Shown piece by piece: positions 1 through 7,501 of a DNA stretch of 64,000 bases. Position 1 is the stretch's first letter. Every line of letters begins with the position of its first letter. This stretch comes from an uncultured Bacteroidota bacterium. GTDB taxonomy: Bacteria > Bacteroidota > Bacteroidia > Chitinophagales > Chitinophagaceae. Location: assembly GCA_903824665.1 (NCBI GenBank), contig CAIJXT010000011.1:1-64000 (forward strand). The letters run 5' to 3'. The translations under genes were made by a program, and so were the position numbers. The notes under the pieces are model-generated. The model did not search any database. It saw only the letters and a list, made by a program, of their open reading frames with translations, and was not told the origin of the DNA.

Positions 1-243
1 AGTGTCTTGCTCGTATACTGCCTTTGCCAGTGCCCAGGCAGGTGTGTATTTGTACAACTCTATATCCCATCCCAGCAGTTTTTTTTTGCTCAGCGTCAGT
101 GTAAATGGGTATTCATAGCGCTTGTATTTATCACCATTATTTACAGACGCGTCTTCTTCATCCAGATAAGAACTACAACCACACGAAAGCATAAAAAAGC
201 CAGAAAGCAAAATAACTGAAACGAACTTTTGTAGAGACTTCAT
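1..243 (-). CDS. Lipoprotein, C-terminus cut off by window edge
   Basis: The minus strand reads open from an ATG at 243 to position 1, giving 81 visible residues. They begin MKSLQKFVSVILLSGFF and run into a lipobox-like M-L-S-C followed by G-C-S-S, so the product is probably a lipoprotein processed by signal peptidase II. After the Cys comes an acidic stretch (YLDEEDASVNNGDKY), a normal tether. No family is recognised. The gene has no stop in the window and continues to the left. It lies downstream of the exported 205-aa gene on the same strand, across a 187-bp gap. Confidence 0.7.
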   Translation of the reverse strand, partial: MKSLQKFVSVILLSGFFMLSCGCSSYLDEEDASVNNGDKYKRYEYPFTLTLSKKKLLGWDIELYKYTPAWALAKAVYEQDT

Positions 244-430
244 GATTCGTTTTTTGAAATTGTATAGTTAGCGCTGTTGTGGTTATTGGCAGTTTTCCCG
301 CAAGCGTCCCACATGCGAAACACTACATGTAAGCCATATTCCCACATTCCACATACACACCCTAAGCTACTACACCACCACCACACCACCATAGCCACTT
401 GCTACCCAATGCCCCCCCCCGTCTACCTGC
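244..430. other. Intergenic, low complexity
   Basis: This stretch separates the edge lipoprotein gene from the exported protein gene, both minus strand. It holds CA/CC-rich low-complexity sequence (ACCACCACC repeats around 371-392) and a run of nine C at 412-420. I see no convincing gene, promoter or terminator. Confidence 0.5.
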
Positions 431-1048
431 TCATTCTACCAGCCTGAAAAATACTTCGTTAGTATATTTTTTGTTCACTTTTCCATTGCATTTCTGCATA
501 TAGCTACCCTTTACGACATATAACCCTGTATCCAAAGCAGATACTCTCATCGAGTCTTTTGTATAGTCTGCATCGGGGTCGCTTTGAACTGAGATGAATG
601 GTGCAATCGTTGTGTCAATTTGCCCGCGTTTTACTATTACATCAACCACGCGCTGTTCACTGGGGTATAATACCTTCATTGGAATGCGTTTGCCATTTCG
701 TATTTTGTCGAAATGGACGGACAGGTACCCAAGCCCATCAACATACACGCCCTCAGGGAGAACGTCAGTGTCGCTGAAGTTGTGCAAAATTACTTTAAGC
801 CCAAGGTCGTTAAACGCAAAATAGTACACACATGGAATTCCATCTCCAAAGCGGTCTTTGGCCTTTTTCTCGATTCGTCTAAATATGCTATCTGAATATC
901 TATTCTTTGTGGAAAGGGTTCTGTAATCATAGAACTGAATTTTGACATCACACTTACAAGGTAACGGCTCATCTCCAACACTTAGGACTTGAGCGGTTAA
1001 TGTGAAACTCAAAAGAAAATTCAGCAAAAAGGCAATAACTATTTTCAT
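431..1048 (-). CDS. Small exported protein of unknown function
   Basis: A 205-aa protein. It starts with a typical Sec signal peptide (MKIVIAFLLNFLLSFTLTAQ) with probable cleavage after TAQ, which suggests a periplasmic or surface location. Cysteines occur at C-K-C near residue 31 and once or twice later. The rest is mixed beta-rich sequence. No family is recognised. Its ATG is only 11 bp from the stop of the 561-aa HExxH protein gene, so the two are almost certainly co-transcribed. That makes it a candidate partner, possibly a protective or scaffold protein, for the upstream product. This role is inferred from position only. Confidence 0.75.
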   Translation of the reverse strand: MKIVIAFLLNFLLSFTLTAQVLSVGDEPLPCKCDVKIQFYDYRTLSTKNRYSDSIFRRIEKKAKDRFGDGIPCVYYFAFNDLGLKVILHNFSDTDVLPEGVYVDGLGYLSVHFDKIRNGKRIPMKVLYPSEQRVVDVIVKRGQIDTTIAPFISVQSDPDADYTKDSMRVSALDTGLYVVKGSYMQKCNGKVNKKYTNEVFFRLVE

Positions 1049-1059
1049 GATTTGATTTT

Positions 1060-2745
1060 TTATCCGGAGAAACCGGGAAGTAATCCATATTTTTCAGCTA
1101 TCATTTTGTCAACGTCATCTTTAAACAATCTGTATTTCGCTTTATTCTGATCGGTCAATCTATTGTAGTTTTTTAGCAATTCTTTTGCCAGCATCAATTT
1201 TCTTGGGTCTTTGTTTCCTTCTATATTTTTGTAATTGTCATCAAGGTCCGGAAAGTCTATGCATATGGGCTTGATACTGGGATAGTTAGTATGTAACCAG
1301 GCAATAAATTGATTAGGGAATAACTTAAAATAATAGGCCATTGTTTCCCTTTCAGCGCTTGTCTCTATATCTACAGCGGGGCTCTGCTGCCAAAGGTGAA
1401 TGATCTCGTGCATGATAGAGGTGGCGCCGTCCACAAAGTTCATATAGCTTAATTCCATCGCTGCGATATTGCCTATGCCATATTTCAAAACATAGGGTTG
1501 CTCATTTTGTGAAAAAATTTTCTTTCGGTTAGCGTTTAAATTCACCGGTGTGGTTGAGTAGTTAGATGTATAAAGTTGAATTTTTTCTCTCGGCATTAAC
1601 TTATCAGTCTGAAATTTGTCGAAAATAAAGTTAATTGCTTTATCAGCATTCGCTTCCCTTTCTTGTATGCCCCAGGGCATGTAATCAGGCCATTGTTTCG
1701 GGTCTTTGTGAATGCGCTTAAACTCTTCATACCAACTGCGTACTTCCGCCTGGCTTATTTTGCCACCAGGGCATGGGTTTCTATACTGCGGCATAGGGGC
1801 ACTTGCATAGCGCCAGTTTGGTTCGGGAAGCTTCGGTTGAGGCGTGGCTTTCGTGAAAACGCGCCGTAAAGTACCTGGCGGAACAGCAGGGCTCGTGGTT
1901 ATTGGTTTGCCATCAATTGTGCCCGGGTAAAGTGCCTTGGATATTGGTATAGATACCGGGCTATCCACCACCTTCTTCGTATTCAGCACCGGGTTTTGTT
2001 TTGGGGTGCGGGGGCGTGTGGCAGGTGGTTGCTGGGTTGGCGGCTGCCATGTTGCTGGTTGCTGCGTGGCAGGCTGTCCCGGCAGTTGTGCCGGTGGTGC
2101 ATAGGGCAGGCGGGGTATGTAGTCGCGCTCGCGCCCCTCGCTGCCACCCTGCCCGCCTTGCTGTGTAGGCGGGGCATAGTTGGTGGGGGCGTTATTGGTA
2201 TATGCCGTATCGCCGGTATAGGTAGTATCGCCTGTGTTGGTGGCGTAGTTGGTATTGGTCACATTGCCGCTGGCATACTGCTCCCAGCCCGGCACAGCCA
2301 CATTGGTGCCCGTGCCGCCCTGGCGTTCTTTTTCATCGCCATCTGGTACCTCTCCGCTCTTGCGGTCGTGGCAAAACCCACAATCCAGCAATACACTCAG
2401 TTCCCACTCATAAAAGTCCAGCTGCGAGGCTACCGGGTAGGGGGGCATATCGGGGTTTAGCTGCAGTTTGCGCTCCTCCTTTTCATATAATTTACCCGCC
2501 TCATTGCGCGGCAGGTCATCAAATCGGTATAGCATCCCATCGGGCGCTACCCATGCATAGTAGTCCCACTTGTCCCAGCCTATCCACTTCAGTTGTTTGT
2601 TTATCATCCACTGTGTGTCCATAAACTCTACCACATGGCGTATCATGTTTTTGTAGGCAAATGCACTCTCTTGCAGCGGCTGCATAGTGCAGCAGAAGCC
2701 TATATCGTTGTAATGTTTTTTCCAGAATGCTGAAAAGTAGGACAT
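1060..2745 (-). CDS. Proline-linker protein with HExxH metallopeptidase-like domain
   Basis: A 561-aa protein with no signal peptide. Residues 1-130 form a Trp/Tyr-rich N-terminal region with Cys pairs (CC at 18-19, C-x2-C at 122-125). Residues 155-260 are a low-complexity Thr/Asn/Gly then Pro/Gln/Ala linker. A compact C-terminal region from about 320 contains H-E-I-I-H at 446-450 followed by LWQQ, with Glu at 465 and 467 as possible third zinc ligands. This is the gluzincin-like layout also seen in DUF4157 and similar small metallopeptidase folds. A zinc peptidase activity is likely but unproven. The linker separating two domains recalls secreted or delivered effectors. It lies downstream of the 690-aa gene, with a strong hairpin between them, and 11 bp upstream of an exported-protein gene. 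Confidence 0.75.
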   Translation of the reverse strand: MSYFSAFWKKHYNDIGFCCTMQPLQESAFAYKNMIRHVVEFMDTQWMINKQLKWIGWDKWDYYAWVAPDGMLYRFDDLPRNEAGKLYEKEERKLQLNPDMPPYPVASQLDFYEWELSVLLDCGFCHDRKSGEVPDGDEKERQGGTGTNVAVPGWEQYASGNVTNTNYATNTGDTTYTGDTAYTNNAPTNYAPPTQQGGQGGSEGRERDYIPRLPYAPPAQLPGQPATQQPATWQPPTQQPPATRPRTPKQNPVLNTKKVVDSPVSIPISKALYPGTIDGKPITTSPAVPPGTLRRVFTKATPQPKLPEPNWRYASAPMPQYRNPCPGGKISQAEVRSWYEEFKRIHKDPKQWPDYMPWGIQEREANADKAINFIFDKFQTDKLMPREKIQLYTSNYSTTPVNLNANRKKIFSQNEQPYVLKYGIGNIAAMELSYMNFVDGATSIMHEIIHLWQQSPAVDIETSAERETMAYYFKLFPNQFIAWLHTNYPSIKPICIDFPDLDDNYKNIEGNKDPRKLMLAKELLKNYNRLTDQNKAKYRLFKDDVDKMIAEKYGLLPGFSG

Positions 2746-2855
2746 ATATTCAGGTAATTAAAGTTAGGATTATATTTGGTTGTTTGTTGTCGCTATACCA
2801 CTAAGAATAAATAAGTGGCACTGCAGCCGGTGCAGTGCCACTTGTGTTTCCCCGG
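2746..2855. other. Intergenic between 690-aa and 561-aa genes
   Basis: 110 bp containing the terminator-like hairpin at 2813-2843. The remaining 67 bp next to the 561-aa start codon are AT-rich and could hold a separate promoter, but no clear TAnnTTTG element was identified. Confidence 0.4.
2813..2843 (-). terminator. Perfect 13-bp hairpin after the 690-aa gene
   Basis: The arms 2813-2825 and 2831-2843 are exact reverse complements around a 5-nt loop. It lies 12 bp past the stop codon of the minus-strand 690-aa gene. Downstream, in the direction of transcription, the sequence is AT-rich rather than a clean T-run. It is probably a terminator or attenuator that sets the ratio of the 690-aa to the 561-aa product. 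Confidence 0.65.
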
Positions 2856-4928
2856 TTATGGTGTAGGTGGTTCTTCGTGGTCGGCACAGGTGCAGCCACA
2901 GCCGCCACCACAGCAGCTTTGCGGCACATCGCAGCACTCGCCAAACACTTTCTTGTAGTGTGTAGCCTTCTCCAGCGGGTCGGTTATGCCCGTTACCACA
3001 TCCATTTGTTGTGTCACGGCATCCACCTTCTTCTCTGCCAGGGCTATTTGTTTTTCGCCCAGTTCCAGTTGCTGGTCTGCAAACAGTTGGTTGTTGGCAG
3101 TGGTCTGTATACTGTCTGTAAGGCGCTGCATACCCTGCAGTGCATCAGTATAGGCGGTCATGTTGGCAGCGTTCTGTGCGTTCTGGTTAAAGCAGTCCAG
3201 CGCATCGCCGCGGCCCAGCAGTGCATCGGCTATCAGCGACGATGTTTGCAGCGTTTGTTTTTGCACATTCAGTATCACCCCTTTTACCGTTACATCTATT
3301 ACGCCATCGGTATATGTATCGCGGCAGTTTTTGTTGATCCTGAAGATGTAATCATCAGCAGGTGCACAACCCAGGTCAAGGCAATCTGCGTTTTCCAGCT
3401 CAAATTTTTCTACAAACTGCAGAAAATCATCGTCATAGTTCAGCACCTTGCAGTACGGCGATAGTAGCTTGCACAGCACATTGTTCATGTTGTTGGGGTC
3501 TGTTTCGTCTATTATATCCTTCAGCATATTCTGCAGGCCACATAGGTCGGTCACAGTATAGCTTTCAGGGTATCCGTTGGTATACGCAAATTTCAGGTTT
3601 GAGAGGTGTGTGATCACAGTATACTCCTGCAGCATTTGCCGCATTGTCAAATTGAGCATGTTGTTCAGGTTCACATTCTGCAGTTCCCGTACCGTTACAG
3701 TTTCCTCGCCGCTGCGCGATGTGTCCGATGTCGTATTGTTCACATCTATCTGGCGCACAGCATTGCTCTGCTGCACATGCTTGTTCAGCGAGCTGCTTAG
3801 CACATTCATATTGCTTTGCCTTACCGCAGTATTGCTGTAGTCGTATGCGCTGCTCATACCATGACTGCTGGTCGATGCCTCACTTACCGACTTGCCATAG
3901 CCGCCTCCAATAGACAAAAAACCAAGATTAAGGCCCCCACTGATACCTCCCGATTTGGTAGAGTTGCGCGAGTCAGTAGACGTTGTAAAGCTCTGCCCCG
4001 ATCCGCCCGATGTGTTCGATGTCGCCTCTATATTGCCCTGCTCTTCCTGCATCAGCGTATCCAGTGCGGTCGCGCTCGCCTCAGAGAAGCTGTCCAGCAC
4101 GTTTTTCGAAGATTCTACCGTAGTTACCTTGTCTTTATACGTGCGCATACTTATCGTAGTGCGCTCTCCGGGGTAAAGCGAGAAAGTCTTTACGATACGC
4201 CCTGCACCGTAGTTGCCCAGGTAGGCGGTAGTAGTGTATTCTTCTATCACTATTATGCGCGGCACCGGCAGCGGCGGGCGTGACACATACTTGGTTACCG
4301 GTGCTTGTCCGTTCAGGCGGCATACATCATATGGGCGCAGATTGTTGGCGGCATAGTCAGCCTTCAGCGATATTTTACCTATATTCAGTGGCTGCGCAAT
4401 CACCGAATCGGGCGATGCCATAGATGCCGGTGGTATGCGGTACAGTGCCGGATTGGGAATCGTAGGCGAAGATGTGGTTGGCGTGGTTTCAGATGTAGGT
4501 GCACTCTCAGAAGTTAGGCCCGATGCACCTGAACCCGCAGCAGCAACAAAGTTGTTGTTGAGCATCTGGTTAGGGCGTGTTATTGGCACATTCGTAAATT
4601 TTCCTGTAAAGGGAGATGATTGCACCACCACATTAGGGTGAAACAACTCGTTGGCCTGCTGGGCCGTCATGTTCTTTACCATGTCAAAGTAGTTGTTCTC
4701 AGGCACCTTCTTCGTAAAGGGCTTGAAGTACTCTGGCGGCAGGTATTTTACCAGATGTCCATACGTTACAAACGCGGTGTTTTGCGGCACATTAAAGCTC
4801 AGTACCGGTGGTGTACCCACACTCGGGTATTCTACAAAGGGTAGCTTCGAGTTGCACGACGGCTGTCTGAAGGCCGTCTGCATCTCGGTGATCTCGCCAA
4901 GAATAGGCGTAATTGGTGTTGATGCCAT
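2856..4928 (-). CDS. 690-aa Ser/Thr/Gly-rich protein with Cys-rich tail, function unknown
   Basis: No signal peptide. Residues 1-220 contain a disordered Ser/Thr/Pro stretch (130-165). Residues 223-300 hold a conserved-looking block (RIIVIEEYTTTAYLGNYG, then SLYPGERTTISMRTYKD). Residues 300-405 are strongly Ser/Thr/Gly-rich with a glycine patch (GGISGGLNLGFLSIGGGYG). Residues 408-450 carry GEETVTVRELQNVN and a MRQMLQEY helix. Residues 620-645 are probably coiled coil, and 665-681 hold eight Cys (CC, CC, CGC, C). From memory, related hypothetical proteins occur in several phyla with the same 'LxPGE-RTTIS' and 'E-R-E-x-NVN' signatures, but I know no assigned function. The Ser/Thr-rich middle resembles beta-hairpin insertion regions of pore-forming proteins, which is speculation. 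A LuxR-type regulator gene lies 95 bp upstream and the HExxH protein gene downstream. Confidence 0.7.
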   Translation of the reverse strand: MASTPITPILGEITEMQTAFRQPSCNSKLPFVEYPSVGTPPVLSFNVPQNTAFVTYGHLVKYLPPEYFKPFTKKVPENNYFDMVKNMTAQQANELFHPNVVVQSSPFTGKFTNVPITRPNQMLNNNFVAAAGSGASGLTSESAPTSETTPTTSSPTIPNPALYRIPPASMASPDSVIAQPLNIGKISLKADYAANNLRPYDVCRLNGQAPVTKYVSRPPLPVPRIIVIEEYTTTAYLGNYGAGRIVKTFSLYPGERTTISMRTYKDKVTTVESSKNVLDSFSEASATALDTLMQEEQGNIEATSNTSGGSGQSFTTSTDSRNSTKSGGISGGLNLGFLSIGGGYGKSVSEASTSSHGMSSAYDYSNTAVRQSNMNVLSSSLNKHVQQSNAVRQIDVNNTTSDTSRSGEETVTVRELQNVNLNNMLNLTMRQMLQEYTVITHLSNLKFAYTNGYPESYTVTDLCGLQNMLKDIIDETDPNNMNNVLCKLLSPYCKVLNYDDDFLQFVEKFELENADCLDLGCAPADDYIFRINKNCRDTYTDGVIDVTVKGVILNVQKQTLQTSSLIADALLGRGDALDCFNQNAQNAANMTAYTDALQGMQRLTDSIQTTANNQLFADQQLELGEKQIALAEKKVDAVTQQMDVVTGITDPLEKATHYKKVFGECCDVPQSCCGGGCGCTCADHEEPPTP

Positions 4929-4994
4929 GGAATTTTGGATTTTTGAATGTTAAGAAAAATTCAATCCAAAACTAATGGCCGGTGGCAAAAGAAT

Positions 4995-5039
4995 TTGTGC
5001 TAAAAAATAACCACATTTTGTGGTTATTTTTTAGCACAA
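4995..5039 (-). terminator. Perfect 21-bp hairpin overlapping the luxR-type stop codon
   Basis: The arms 4995-5015 and 5019-5039 are exact reverse complements with a 3-nt loop. In the minus direction the upstream arm includes the last codons and TAA of the HTH gene (stop at 5024-5026). The hairpin ends in A-rich and T-rich flanks, the layout of an intrinsic terminator, and could act on both strands. It probably separates transcription of the regulator from the 690-aa gene. Confidence 0.75.
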
Positions 5040-5266
5040 CCGTACAGGCTGAACTCCTTAATTTTGCACACCAATTCGGTACAGTTTTTGGCGCCTGTTT
5101 TGCGCATCATGTTCTGCCTGTGTCTGCTTACGGTTAGTGTGCTGATGGCAAGTTTCTTAGCAATCTCTTTTGAGGCCAGTCCTTCTTTCAGATGGGCTAT
5201 GATTTCCGACTCGCGGGCCGTAAAAAAGCAAATGTCGCCTGTCGCAGGCGTTTCTGTGTGTTTCAT
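5024..5266 (-). CDS. Stand-alone LuxR-type HTH regulator
   Basis: An 80-aa protein made almost entirely of a GerE/LuxR helix-turn-helix. It reads FFTARESEIIAHLKEGLASK, then EIAKKLAISTLTVSRHRQNM as recognition region, then KTGAKNCTELVCKI. There is no receiver or ligand-binding domain, so activity is set by its own level or by an unseen partner. It is the first gene of a minus-strand block with the 690-aa and HExxH proteins, and is a candidate regulator of them. The short N-terminus (about 14 residues before the domain) and the start at 5266 leave no room for a sensor. Similar small solos occur beside secondary or cell-contact gene clusters in Bacteroidota. Confidence 0.8.
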   Translation of the reverse strand: MKHTETPATGDICFFTARESEIIAHLKEGLASKEIAKKLAISTLTVSRHRQNMMRKTGAKNCTELVCKIKEFSLYGCAKK

Positions 5267-5970
5267 GAGGTAGATAGATGTTGGTTGGTATAATAGTGTG
5301 TTTCATGGTAATACAAGATGATGGCGTTAATCCTGACTTATAGTACTATGAAACTAAAATATGTAATCTCAACGAAATAGCCAAAGAATTTGCACATTAA
5401 ATATCTGCTATGTTATTAATGTAGTTCGCCGGCATTTATCCGTTGGTGCATGTTTTTCACTCCTGTCTACGCTTCCGCCAGTGTTTTCCACTGGCCGCCA
5501 GCAATTCCTCCATTTACAAACCCTCTTTCCCATTGATACTACTATAATAGCCCGTGCAAAGCACAACATTCAAAAAACACTATTTTTGGCGCGGTTTTTG
5601 TGGCATAGTATCAGCAGCCTTTACAGCACACATGCATTATTTTGTTATGGCAGCAAGTGCGCAAAAAGTGCGCAAAAAGATAGAAAATGCAATTGCATAA
5701 TCAGTTGAAAAGCAATAGTTAGTGCAAAAATGCGCACTTTTATATAATTGCACAGAAAAGTGCGCAATTTTCAGGTGGGCACGTTTTTCTGTCAGTTTTC
5801 GGCTGGGGTAGGGCAGGCATTTCCGCTCCCATTCATTGGCAGCGGTAGCCACCACAAAAAAGTCGAAGATTTTTTTGCCCCTGCCACAGTGCTATCCGGT
5901 CATGCCGCCCACAGGCAGAGAGTACATTGCATATTTCAATCGTACCCTGCATTGCACTTAGCGCATTCAT
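5267..5970. other. Long gene-free stretch
   Basis: About 700 bp with no convincing gene on either strand. Open frames here have Cys/Phe-rich, unlikely compositions and no Bacteroidota-style start context. The stretch holds the promoter side of the LuxR-type gene and of the plus-strand gene at 5983, plus a cluster of TGCGCA words at 5656-5772. Confidence 0.55.
5656..5772. repeat. Cluster of AGTGCGCAaa / TGCGCACTtt words
   Basis: AGTGCGCAAAA occurs at 5656 and again immediately at 5667. The inverted form TGCGCACTTTT is at 5731, and AAAAGTGCGCAATTTT is at 5757. Four copies of a palindromic TGCGCA core with matching A/T flanks lie within 117 bp of non-coding DNA. This looks like a binding-site array or a degenerate repeat. 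Its target protein is unknown. Confidence 0.5.
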
Positions 5971-5978
5971 TATCTTTG
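5971..5978 (+). promoter_or_regulatory. Bacteroidota -7 element TATCTTTG
   Basis: It matches the TAnnTTTG consensus and ends 4 bp before the ATG at 5983, so the transcript of the small membrane protein gene would be nearly leaderless. A clear TTTG -33 box at the usual distance is not seen. Confidence 0.5.
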
Positions 5979-5982
5979 CAAT

Positions 5983-6249
5983 ATGGCAAACTACAGGCGC
6001 GGAATTGGAGATAGGTTTTACGCGCTCCCGGGGCGTGTGCGCTTTGTAGCTTATGTGTTGCTGCTTACCTCCTTTTCGGTATTACGGCGTGTTACCGACG
6101 AAGTGATTGTTAAAGACCGGCACCACACCACCAGGTACTGGCTGCTGATTGTTGCACTTTCACTCGCATTCTGGACACTGGTTGCATTCCTTTTTTTGGG
6201 TGTATTAAAATACATCCGTTACAGAAAGTCGCGGAAAGAAATACACTGA
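5983..6249 (+). CDS. Small two-helix membrane protein
   Basis: An 88-aa protein. A basic N-terminus is followed by a hydrophobic segment (FVAYVLLLTSFSVL, about 20-33) and a second strong transmembrane helix (YWLLIVALSLAFWTLVAFLFLG, about 53-75), ending in a Lys/Arg-rich tail (KYIRYRKSRKEIH). No family is recognised. The start at 5983 is supported by the promoter element directly before it. It stands alone, 113 bp before the TolB-like gene on the same strand. Confidence 0.65.
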   Translation: MANYRRGIGDRFYALPGRVRFVAYVLLLTSFSVLRRVTDEVIVKDRHHTTRYWLLIVALSLAFWTLVAFLFLGVLKYIRYRKSRKEIH

Positions 6250-6337
6250 AACGGCTCCCGGTCACGACCCGGTAGCGTTTTTACAATCTGCTGACAATAA
6301 CCGGTGCTATATCTGTACCATTCTTTAATGGTTCTGT

Positions 6338-6345
6338 TAGTTTTG
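6338..6345 (+). promoter_or_regulatory. -7 element TAGTTTTG before the TolB-like gene
   Basis: It matches TAnnTTTG and lies 17 bp upstream of the ATG at 6363. No convincing -33 TTTG was found. Confidence 0.4.
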
Positions 6346-6362
6346 CGCCACATTAAATTACA

Positions 6363-7442
6363 ATGACCAGTAAACTGATATTTGTTGCGTTACCGGTGTT
6401 GCTTCTGGCAGCCGGCACCCACGCCCAAACTACCCAAAAGAAAGACCTTGCATACCCCGATGAACACCATTTCCGCAATATGCGGCAGCTCACCTTCGGC
6501 GGCGATAATGCCGAGGCCTACTTTGGGTTCGACAACCAGCATATTACCTTTCAGCGTACCGATGTGAAAAACGGAGTGCCCTGCGATCAGATATTCTATG
6601 GAGCAATTCCTGCCAAAGGCAAAAGTGATTTCAAATTCAAACTGGTAAGTACCGGCAAAGGCCGCACCACCTGTGCCTACCTCCTGCCCGACAAGAAACA
6701 CCTGCTCTACGCATCCACCCATCTGGCTATGGACACTTGCCCACCCGTGCCAGACCGCAGCGTAGTAAAGAAATATGTATGGCCTATTTACGACAGCTAC
6801 GACATTTTTGTGGCTGGCTTCGATGGCAAGATCACCCGCCAGCTGACCAATACACCCGGCTACGACGCAGAGGCTACCGTGTCGCCCGATGGCAAAAAGA
6901 TCGTATTCACCAGTATGCGCAACGGCGATATAGATCTGTATACCATGAATATAGATGGTACCAACGTAAAGCAGATCACCAATACTACCGGCTACGACGG
7001 TGGTGCCTGTTTCTCGCCCGACAGCAAAATGATCACCTGGCGTGCTTCGCGCCCGCAGACCGCCGAGCAGGTGAGGGAATACAAAGATCTGCTGGCGCAG
7101 GGGCTGGTGATGCCTACTGCTATGGAGTTGTTTGTAGCCAATGCCGATGGCAGCGACGCCCGCCAGGTCACACACCTCGGCAAGGCCAACTGGGCACCCG
7201 CATTTATGCCTGATGGCAAGCGCCTTATTTTTGCATCAAACCACGAGCACGAGCGCGGTTATCCATTCAATCTGTATATCGTAAAGCTCGATGGCAGCGG
7301 CCTGGAGCGCATCTCCAACGACAGCGGATTTGACGCCTTTCCCATGTTTTCGCCCAATGGTAAGCAGCTCATTTTCAGCTCCAACCGCAACAATGGTGGC
7401 AATCGCGATACCAACGTCTTTATCTGCGACTGGGTTGATTAA
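6363..7442 (+). CDS. Exported TolB-like beta-propeller (PD40 repeats)
   Basis: A 359-aa protein with a signal peptide (MTSKLIFVALPVLLLAAGTHAQ). The mature part consists of WD40-like PD40 repeats of the form SPDGKKIVFTS / DIDLYTMNIDGTN and SPNGKQLIFSSNRN, spaced about 45-50 residues apart, as in TolB and related propellers. Such proteins bind partners or peptides in the periplasm. No peptidase domain follows, unlike dipeptidyl-peptidase-type propellers. There is no pal or tolQRA in the window, so this is a paralogous propeller rather than the Tol-system TolB. It converges with the EamA transporter gene on the opposite strand. Confidence 0.85.
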   Translation: MTSKLIFVALPVLLLAAGTHAQTTQKKDLAYPDEHHFRNMRQLTFGGDNAEAYFGFDNQHITFQRTDVKNGVPCDQIFYGAIPAKGKSDFKFKLVSTGKGRTTCAYLLPDKKHLLYASTHLAMDTCPPVPDRSVVKKYVWPIYDSYDIFVAGFDGKITRQLTNTPGYDAEATVSPDGKKIVFTSMRNGDIDLYTMNIDGTNVKQITNTTGYDGGACFSPDSKMITWRASRPQTAEQVREYKDLLAQGLVMPTAMELFVANADGSDARQVTHLGKANWAPAFMPDGKRLIFASNHEHERGYPFNLYIVKLDGSGLERISNDSGFDAFPMFSPNGKQLIFSSNRNNGGNRDTNVFICDWVD

Positions 7443-7501
7443 TACGGTAGGGTAGCTACGTTTCGTGGTTTATAGGGTGTTTTATAAGAGGTCGCCGGCG
7501 A

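Noticed and set aside
371-420. ACC/C-run as possible tandem repeat or slippage locus
   Set aside because: Short, irregular and outside any gene, so no functional reading frame would switch.
1996-2460. 154-aa plus-strand frame opposite the Pro/Thr linker
   Set aside because: It mirrors a low-complexity segment of the 561-aa gene, with Gly/Ala/Cys-rich translation.
5748-6014. 88-aa plus-strand frame in the gene-free stretch
   Set aside because: It overlaps the start of the better supported membrane protein at 5983 and has a Phe/Gly/His-rich, non-protein-like composition.
6390-7175. 261-aa open frame on the minus strand inside the TolB-like gene
   Set aside because: It is fully antisense to a clear beta-propeller gene, His/Val/Gly-rich in composition and without a start context or family match.
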